The translations under genes and the position numbers were made by a program. From Cryptomeria japonica (Eukaryota; Streptophyta; Pinopsida; Cupressales; Cupressaceae): DNA of 64,000 nt. Shown piece by piece: positions 55,592-64,000 of the stretch (the stretch's first letter is position 1; each line of letters begins with the position of its first letter). The DNA lies in contig NC_081413.1 of assembly GCF_030272615.1 (NCBI RefSeq), positions 21,518,501 through 21,582,500 on the forward strand, written 5' to 3'. The notes below the pieces were generated by a model. It was not told where the DNA came from. It ran no database searches and saw nothing but the letters and a program-made list of their open reading frames with translations.

Positions 55592-58500
55592 ATGGACCCA
55601 TCTTCCAGCAAGAGAGGCAAGGATATTGAGCGACTTTTGGCAACGATGAAGTACCACGACCAAGGGTAGGTTTATGCTTCAAAGTTGGATGATCAAGTTA
55701 AATGGGTTACTGATTCTAAGATCGGGCACAACAAAATTGAAGATATTAAAACCCAGTTGGACATGCCAAGGTTGGAAGCCTCACTGAGAAGAATAAAGAG
55801 ATCAAGCCTAGTAGAGGCTACTATATTTCCACAGTCGGTGCAGGCTCCCAAATTCATAATCATAATTGCCCAATTTTATGACCCTATCAATAGGAAATGC
55901 ATAGACGCATAGGGTAAAACAGTGATAGATCTATCCCCTGATATGCTAGAAATTGTGTTCAGCATCCCAACCAAAGATGAGATATTCCTCTCAAATGAAG
56001 AGGAGGCCTTGAAGGTATGGAACGACAATGTAACTTCAAATAAAAGGCACATGAATGAGAACTGGTTGGAGGAAGAGAGGAAAACAGGTCTAAAGGTGAT
56101 AGAAATACTGAGAGCAGACTTTAAGGAGCCTTAGAGAGACCTGATCATCATGTTATGCAAGGCCTTTGGCAAGCTCGATTGCAAACACTTTCAACCATGG
56201 ATGTTTCAATTTATGACCACAATCTTAGTAGGGAAGCAGTACTTTGACTGGCCTAAAATCTTTTCAGACAACATCTGCAGGCAAATGAAAGAGGTCCACC
56301 AGACCAAGAAATTTTTCTTTACATCTTATGTCATCTGGGCGACCACAAGAGTTGGAAAATTGTCAGGCCTACATGTTACAGGTCAACTAGGGGATGAAGA
56401 AGGTCAAAAGAACATATGGGAATATTATTCCCAATTCCCCCTCATCAATGCAAAGGCCCATTTTTAGAGGATCAATGATCCCTTTATTTTTCCTATAATA
56501 ATTAAACTGATAGGAGATACCGGATATAGAATTATCCTAGAGGCCATGGCTATCATCCAAGAGTAGGCATGTTGGTTTATCCAAAACCCATGCTCCACCT
56601 ACATTAGGGTCAGTGGATTCACAAGAAACCCAATGTTGCTCCCAAGCTACTGTAATGACAAGATTATTATCTTAGAATATGTTAGGCATCTGCTAGGCCT
56701 CCAATCTCTCCGATCATCAAAACACAAAATGAGGATTGAATTTTCAGTATCTATTGTGTATTTTTCTTTCTCTAAGATACAGGTAGCAAAGTTGGTGGAG
56801 CCCAAGCTCCAAGATTTAAACCTTAAAGAATTTGATTATGCTAGTGAATTCTATGATACCTATGGGAAGCTAAAGAAAACTATGCCTAAGGCATATGAGG
56901 GGCATAATCCTAGACTGGAGGATTTTTGGGCCAACCTCCAAGATAGTTTGGAAGTAAAAGAGAAAAATTATAACAGGTTATCAGTACCCCAAATAAGGGA
57001 TTTCAAAAGTGAAACCAATCTCCCTAAAGACTCAAGGGATGATGAGGACTTGATTGATGCTTCTTAAAATGGGCAAGAAATTGATAAAAGGCCCCTCTCT
57101 CCAATAAGGTGGTTCGCAAATGAGGACGTGAATATAGAAAATATTTCCCAAGTGGTCATCAATAGAACCAAACAATGGCTAAGTTAGAGGGTAAAGCCAA
57201 GTGCCTCAAATGGAAAACAAAATGAGTCCACTTAAGGGGTACCTCACACAAGGAGATATAAGGAGTATGGTCGGAAAACAAGGTCGAGCTCTAGAAACAA
57301 TACATCTACTGACCCCAATGAAGAGGTGGAGCCCCAAGACAACATCGAGGTCCTAATGAGGAAACTTAAGGAGAAGATGAGGGAGTCAGAGTTACTGAAG
57401 AAGGATGCAGACTTGGGGGTAATAGATGGATTAGGAGTGGTGCCACTCACCAAAGTCCTTAAGGACAACTATAGAGCAGGCAGAAGGAGAAGGTTCTCAA
57501 GAGAAAGAGGAAGGAATATAAATAGATAAAGATGTATCCACTCAACCTCCTCCAGCAGTTGCAATGCAGGTTCCAGTTACCAACACCCCTGTACCACCAT
57601 CAGTTAATCCAACCATAGGGAAGCTTGGGACATAGGGATTCAGGTCTAATGCTGAGGAGGTTACTATTAGAAATGTTGAATCAAACTCAAACCAGGAAGG
57701 GGAACAACCCAGGGAACATTAGTCACTAGGAGGGGAGAAAGAAGGAGATGAGGCAGAAGATCTTCTAAATGAAATATTGGTCTTAACTCTTTAGGATCCA
57801 GAAGACCTCCTTAAGGACATAGCTATCACGCAAGGTGAGATAGAGGCAGATGATGAAGAAAGGGTGTTTGAAGAAGAGGTCAGCGGTAAGCTAGGAGAGT
57901 TGCACAAGTAGCAATAATAGTTAAATATTAATGTTGTTCTCCAAACTAATCTAGCCCGACAAGTTGCTTCACCTCAAGATCATAGATATACAAAGGTGAA
58001 AGAAATGGATGAAGTAGAGGAACAGGCAGATGTTCATATGATAACTACCGATATTGTGTCACATCAAGGTGACAAGGATAAGAATATACCATAGTGGCTG
58101 GAATTTACTTTTGACAAGAAGAAATGAAAATGAGAGATACATAAAGTCACTCTACAACAAGCGATCATGGAGGAACCAAGAAATGTCAAGAAACCTAAGA
58201 CCATTCATCATTTGTCAAGAACAGGTTCTAGTGTAGTGATCGTGGATGTGGCAGTTCTACTTCGCATAGAGGGGCAAGCCTCTCTGACATACCAGGTATC
58301 CCAAGTAAAATTGGGCAAACAAACAAAGTGGGGAGAGTTGGATACCTTAGAATACGCCACCAATGTCATAAGGGGACGAATAGAGAAAGAGAATTCCTCT
58401 CATATGGAGCTCAAAACACAACTGGCATAGTAGAAACAATTGCTTACATACATAGGTAAACCATTGGACACTTGCAGGAGTGATAATCTATCGTCAACCT

Positions 58501-59240
58501 CATCACTCCCAAAAGAGGAGGTAAAAGCATTAATAGAGGTAAGACAGGTAGCTGCTATGGCAACGTCCTGGGCTCAAATAAATGCCAGGAAGATTAGATT
58601 AATATGGAAAAATATTATGAAGGAGTACAAAGAGGTAGCACATGTAGGGGGAGATTTAACTTCTTCTTCTTAGCAATGGGAGCGAAAGATTAGAATGTTA
58701 AGTAAGCAATTTCGGATTTTAAATAAGTTTTTGGGTTTAGGACAAGAGGTAATAATCGACGAGGACCTATTGGGTGGTGATAGTTGTAAAAACTTGCAAT
58801 CTTACGCATACATTTTGGAACTGAAGATTGATATGCTTGAGTAGTATGCGAAGGGTGTGGTAGAGATTCAAATCCCTCTCCTTAAAGTAATTTTGAAATA
58901 TAAGGATTTTGTGAATCACCTCCTTGGAGTTTTTGGGTTTGGGATAACTGATATAGGGGTTATGGAGGAAGAAAAAGAATTGAATCAGTGGGATGCTTAC
59001 AAGGCCCAAAATTTGTAGCCTCTATGTCAGCTTGATATCGAACTAATGGACAGATACACCTACCTAATCACCTAGTGTCAAGAGGCAGTAGATACAATAG
59101 CGAAGTTGGAGAGTAAAAGAGGGAAGGCAGAGGAAATTTAAAAAAAGTAAAAATTTAGAATCGAGCATGTTGTTGATCCTCCTGCTGAAGCTCGGTTGCA
59201 TGTATTATTAATAATTATATATCGTATAAAAAGAATTAGG
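55592..59240 (+). pseudogene. Long unknown TE-borne ORF, frame nearly intact, about 25 in-frame stops
   Basis: From ATG 55592 (MDPSSSKRGKDIERLL) one frame continues to about 57525, then one shift leads into a second frame continuing to a TAA near 59238. By my count the roughly 1,200 codons contain about 25 stops, 18 of them TAG (e.g. 55910, 56132, 56465, paired TAGTAG near 58429). The N-terminal part has IIAQFYDPINRKC, ID(L)SPDMLEIVFSIPTKDE and WLEEERKTGLKVIEILRADF. The middle is Glu/Lys-rich, and the C-terminal part is helical (FVNHLLGVFGFGITDIG). I do not recognise a family. The early part recalls 'putative plant transposon protein' ORFs. No RT, integrase or knuckle accompanies it. Confidence 0.6.
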
Positions 59241-60335
59241 AGATAAACCTACAATTTATAAATATAGAAGGGTTTATGACAAGAAATTCTCAATGACTTC
59301 TCCACTAGCACTCTGATGGCAATTCCAACTCTTGTCCTAGTTTTGAACAAAATTCTACATGATTACGAAAGCTTGGCTCATATAGCATGCTCTTCGTAGT
59401 GCTCACTAGACCTCTGTTTCAAAGTAGTTAACTGGATTCTAAATGCAGAAACTTGCAAGTTAACTGCGACTCCTAGTTTTGACTTCTTAATTTAGGTTAG
59501 ATTTATTTTCTAGGAAATAGGGTTGAAAACTACATAAATTGAGAGTTTGGACTCATTTCTAAGGTCCCCAAATTGATTATTTGTGGCCCATTTAGAAGTA
59601 TTTTTAGATTATTCTTTCAGATTATGATATATTTAAGTTATTCTTTATTCTTTGAAATAAATACAAGAAGTAGCTTGTAGATTGCCTGATCTACTTCTAT
59701 ATTCTACGAAATTGTTCTGTGTAATTTGGTAATGTCTATTATTTGAAATTAGCAACATGATTTGATCTTCTATCTATTTCTCTATGAATCATATTGCACA
59801 CATAAGTGGTGTATGAGAATTATTGTGGTGGACAATATTATTGATGATTTTTATTTCCATAAGTCTGTAAAGTTGATGATTTTGCAGCTTTATTGGAGGT
59901 CCGTTGTTGAATGCTAATTTGAATAATATTGGATAATTTCTTGGATTGCAGGGAACCAACTGAGTAGTTTATTAAGTTGTTATTGTATTGGTTTCATTAT
60001 TATTTTCTTGTTTCCCTGATCTATCATTTGCAGTTTATTTTCCAGAGAATCTTAAATTATAAAATACAAAAAAAAAGGAAGTTAAGCCATTAATGATCAA
60101 TGGGATTTAGTTCAACCTACAAGCCCCTTAACACATAAAACCACATCAACCATTGGTCTTACCATCACTGTCGTCACTCGACTATAGAAAACTTGGGGTA
60201 GTGAGTTTTCCTAAACTTATTGCTTTTTAGGAGAGGTGGTGAGTGTTCACATTGGCTACCTAACTATTGGCGGGTGTGTCAGAATGGTCATCAACAAGAG
60301 GGCCCTATACAATTCCCTTCGTTGGTTAACTTCAT
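59241..60335 (+). other. No gene; probable LTR or leader of G3
   Basis: T-rich sequence with LTR-like character lies directly upstream of the G3 gag frame. I could not find LTR ends, a convincing PBS or a partner repeat inside the window. Confidence 0.35.
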
Positions 60336-63300
60336 ATGGTACTTCCAAGAAATGAACTGCTTCCCTTTACACAACCTAACCTCAACTACGAAAAGGATGA
60401 CATTCTTACCCAACTATATGATCTTTCTTGGGATAGTACAAGGGATTATAACAATTTGTTATGAGCACGACAAGTTTTGGACAACGAAATACAAAAGGCT
60501 ATATGTATAGAATCAAAGGCACAAAGACAACTTCTCCCATAGGAGAGTCTGTAGGAAAATCCACAACCACCACCACAACCAAAAAATTGAGGTATTAAGC
60601 TAGATCGTATATCATCTTTCTCTCCTGAGAGATTCCATAGGAGCCTTAGAAGTAGCTCTTCAGCATCCGAATTAGTAGACTTAGGATGTTCCACTAGGAG
60701 AAAGAGGAACAAAGCTAAGATACAACCCTCAATAGCCTTACCAGTGCAGTCATCCGTACTCAATGTAGAAGGTCAATCAATCCCTAGTCCTTAGCCCACC
60801 GCTGCATCTTTTGTGACTCAATGTCAATCGTCACCACCTTCAATGGCCTACTTCAAATAGGACCAATCACCACTAGGAACTATACTAGGGGTTATACATG
60901 ACCTACCTAGAAACCCAGATAAATTTTGCAGCAAATTTTATTATTTGGGAGGCAGGATGACTGACGAGCATATAGAAGCATTCAAAGATGCAGTTGTCCA
61001 TAAGAACATTGAACACCAAGATGTAGTATGTAGAATCTTCCCATATTCAGTTGGGGAGAATGAATATAATGAGTATTTAACCCTACCATTAAATTCCATC
61101 ACTGGTTGGGATGTCTTGGAGAAAGCTTTCATTGATCAATTCTGAGTATATGTAGACCCTAGAATGTTGTACCATTAGTTTGCCTCTCTTAAGAAGTCAC
61201 CGAATGAGCCTTTGACAAATTTTAATACTAACTTCCAAAGGGAATTCAAGAGATGAAAATATTTGTACCAGATAGCACCCAACATAGCAATTGACTCCTA
61301 TCTAAGAGCTATTGACCCTTGGATCGCTATGTTTATCAAGAAGAGTGTTCCTCAAGATCAAAGGGACACCTTGGCAAAAGTATACGCATTAACAATCAAC
61401 ATGAATCATAAGTTGAATCAACCCCCAAGAGGAATTGGATACAATTTTGCAGTAGGAGTGAATCAATGGAGCTACAACCAACTCCCTAGCGTACCCTTGC
61501 CTTTACCTATACGAGCCCCAACAATGAATACGGTGCCAATCTATGCATCCCAACCCTAGGCCAATCAATAGTTTGCGACCCAAGCTTTGACCTAGTAGAA
61601 CAATACTAATACCGCTCCCACTCAAACACAATATGTTGGTCAATTATAATAGGGAAATCAATAGTTTGGTAATACTCACACAACAAGCCAACCCCCAACT
61701 ACGACACCTGAGAGTCAAGGATCTCATATATCCACTAAAGTAGAAGCGTTGAAGAAAATGATATTAGAAGTTACTTCAAACTTGAGCCAGTTAAAGATGA
61801 ATCCTCCGAGAGGGTATAACCAATCCCAACCATATAATAATAAGAAAAATCACAACAACCAGAACCAAAACTAGAGGCATAACAACAAACCTTACAATAG
61901 GTAATGGAATATGGGTCCAAAAAATAGTGGGGTGAACCATGATCATTGTGATGCATGAGATAACCCAAACAACACAAAAAGTGTTAACCTTGCTGATATG
62001 AATTTACTGACCAATTGGTGTAGGTTGCATGATACAGTTGCACATTCTGAGGTTAATTGTGCCTAGTTCAAAAAGATCATAAGGATTGCTCAAGAAAATT
62101 CTCAACCAAAATATTGCTCTAATGATGAACCTGATAAAGTTAATACCACAATGTTGGTTGATACGTTCCTGTGCAAATAATTTCAAGATGAAGCTGAATG
62201 TGAACCATGTGTTTAAGATGCTCAGGCCTTTCAGACACAAAATAACTACAATCTTAGGAGTCAAGGCAAGGCTCCATTAATAGAGCCACCTCCCTTGATG
62301 GGTAGATTTTTACCTCTCGATGAGAATGCAAGTAATAATCCTCACACTCCTAAAGCTTTTCAAAGAGCACTCCTGGGACAAAATCAAGGGAAAGAATATG
62401 TTTTGAAATGATCATTTGATGTTACTAAGGAGATGGAGAGTACTGCCACCACTATGTCCCTAATTGAAGTGCTAAGATATTGCCTTGAACAAAAGAGGGC
62501 TCTCCTTGGGAAGTTGGAACTATTAGAATCAATTATAACCAACGCCAATGTCAATGCCAACGTCAATAGTGATGCAATTAAGAACCCACCATTTTTACTG
62601 AGTTTGATAGATTCAGGTGCTTAAGGAAACATAATGCCATACTCTATGTGTCAGAAGCTCAGTCTCAACCCAGTACGTGCAAACACTAATGTGGTACAAC
62701 TACACAAGACTGAGGTTAATGTAATCAGAGAATTAAATAACGTATATATCCAATTGGGTGCTGATTCCCACATATCCTATTATATAGACATTCAAGTAGT
62801 GAATATTCCATAGGTATATGGGATGCTCCTTAGTAGGGATTGGTCAAAAACCTTGGGAGGATATTTCTCAACCTGTTTTACATACTTATGGCTTCCATGG
62901 AAGGGGGTGAGCAACCAGATCTAGATTGATAGTGAACCCAAGTTGAAAAAGTTAGTCACGGATTATGGGGCTCCCATTGAGGTAGCATATGCTGAAGTGA
63001 GTCTAGGAGTCTATAGAGTCAATCAAATCCTCACTTTCTTCGCACCCAATCTTCCCCAGTTATGTCAAGCAGATATGATTGCTTATAGAGGGTGGATCAA
63101 GGGTTTCACTACAACAGTAAAACAACGGATGCATTTGTTGGGAGATACTATGAAAATAAAAGATTTGCTTCTTCCAAAATGGTGTTGAATAAATCATGTG
63201 GAACACTCAAAGATGTCATGTATCCCATGTCAGAATGAGATTACAAAGTTGATGAGCCCAATCCAATACGAAGATGCTGATCATACCATCAACATGGAAG

Positions 63301-64000
63301 AAATTAAAATTCTAGGCTGCAAGGTAGTAGTGCCCCAAATAATGGATCTTATGAGTAAAACTCCGCAACCTAGAGTCTGTAACAGGGAGATCTTTGCAGT
63401 AGAGATTTTCAAACAAGAGGAGGATATCCCTCCTGAGTTCTAGAATGAAGAAACACCATCTCAACCCCAACCTCAAGTGGAACAGATTACTCCTAACACC
63501 TCTAAAGTATACTTGTAACCAGTAATTGAACAACCTTAGGTGTTGCAAGAACTTGAACCCAAGGGACAACAATCACCTCTGGAAGATAATATGATCACGG
63601 ATCCTAAGGTGAAAAATGTAAAGAAATTGAAAAATGAAATATAGTTTTTAAAGTTTGATGGGTCAAGATCTAAGAAAGGTAGTGGAGTGAGTGTAGAGTT
63701 GACCAGTCCAAGAGAGAAAACCTTTCTAGCTTCTTACTGACTCCAATTCCCTTGTACAAATAACATGACAGAGTATGAGGCCCTAGTTAGCGGATTACTT
63801 TTCGCTCATAAGAAGGGAGCTAAATGCTTGAAAGTGTAGGGAGGTTATGAGCTAGTGGTCAAATAAGTGCGAAGCCAATATGCATGTCATGATAAAAGGT
63901 TAGCAGCATATAGGAATAGAGTATGGGGTTTGGTTGAGGATTTTGATGCTTTCGATATTCATTTGGTACCCAGGAAAGTAAACAAAATACCAGATGCATT
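60336..64000 (+). pseudogene. G3: gypsy-type gag-protease-RNase H in one frame, about 34 in-frame stops, right end outside window
   Basis: From ATG 60336 to the window end (about 1,221 codons) one reading frame holds without any shift, although I count about 34 stops (19 TAG, 8 TGA, 7 TAA). Gag has RNPDKFCSKFYYLGGRM and GWDVLEKAFIDQF (61100-61142). A Gln/Asn-rich part follows, then the CX2HX4HX4C knuckle WCRLHDTVAHSEVNC (about 62018-62062). Protease has LLSLIDSGA-stop-GNIMP (62598-62640). RNase H has LKFDGSRSKKGSGV, NNMTEYEALVSGL and YRNRVWG (63650-63930). Between protease and RNase H only about 780 bases lie, with no RT motif. The type fits a Tat-like gypsy lineage. Whether integrase follows is unknown. 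Confidence 0.85.

Overview
This window is plant nuclear DNA made almost entirely of nested retrotransposons. Nothing in it looks bacterial, organellar or viral in layout. A large, gene-poor genome with big non-autonomous LTR elements, LINE remnants and an eroded gene of a membrane-protein family I recall from mosses and conifers suggests a gymnosperm, possibly a conifer. That assignment is inference.

Layout, left to right. G1 (minus, runs off the left edge to 12862) is a Ty3/gypsy-type element with a gag remnant, a long leader, a PBS and one LTR. Inside its leader sits G2 (minus, 3626-11429), a complete element with two LTRs, a 5-bp target duplication and a gag-protease frame, but no reverse transcriptase. 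G1 itself lies in an old L1-type LINE on the minus strand (endonuclease part 12863-13909, ORF1 part 26032-27650). That LINE was also split by C1 (plus, 13915-26026). C1 is a 12.1-kb LTR element with a four-zinc-knuckle gag and a second ~1,080-codon ORF of unknown function. C1 is in turn interrupted by a 4.4-kb insert (16212-20613) carrying a broken trehalose-6-phosphate phosphatase fragment. C2 (minus, 28521-40496) is a second copy of the C1 family. It is interrupted by P1 (30438-34660), a young copia-like element with 461-bp LTRs that encodes only gag and protease.

Right of C2 come a LINE zinc-binding-domain remnant (40497-41020), AT-rich sequence, an internally deleted copia element P2 (42869-44922), and a broken multi-pass membrane-protein gene (45398-48486). 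Next is a 5'-truncated LINE with a 17-bp target duplication and an extra 3' ORF (49393-53633). An array of 17 degenerate hairpin-like repeats (54327-55525) precedes a long stop-riddled ORF (55592-59240). The window ends in G3, a gypsy element (60336 to the right edge) in which gag, protease and RNase H lie in one unbroken frame despite about 34 in-frame stops.

How it works together: no intact reverse transcriptase or integrase is present, so the elements must have depended on enzymes from elsewhere. Three unrelated-looking carriers (the C1/C2 family, the LINE and the 55.6-kb ORF) each hold a long ORF of unknown function with a similar plan. In-frame stops are mostly TAG, and at several sites the sister copy has CAG. 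This fits C-to-T decay at methylated CHG sites with very few indels.
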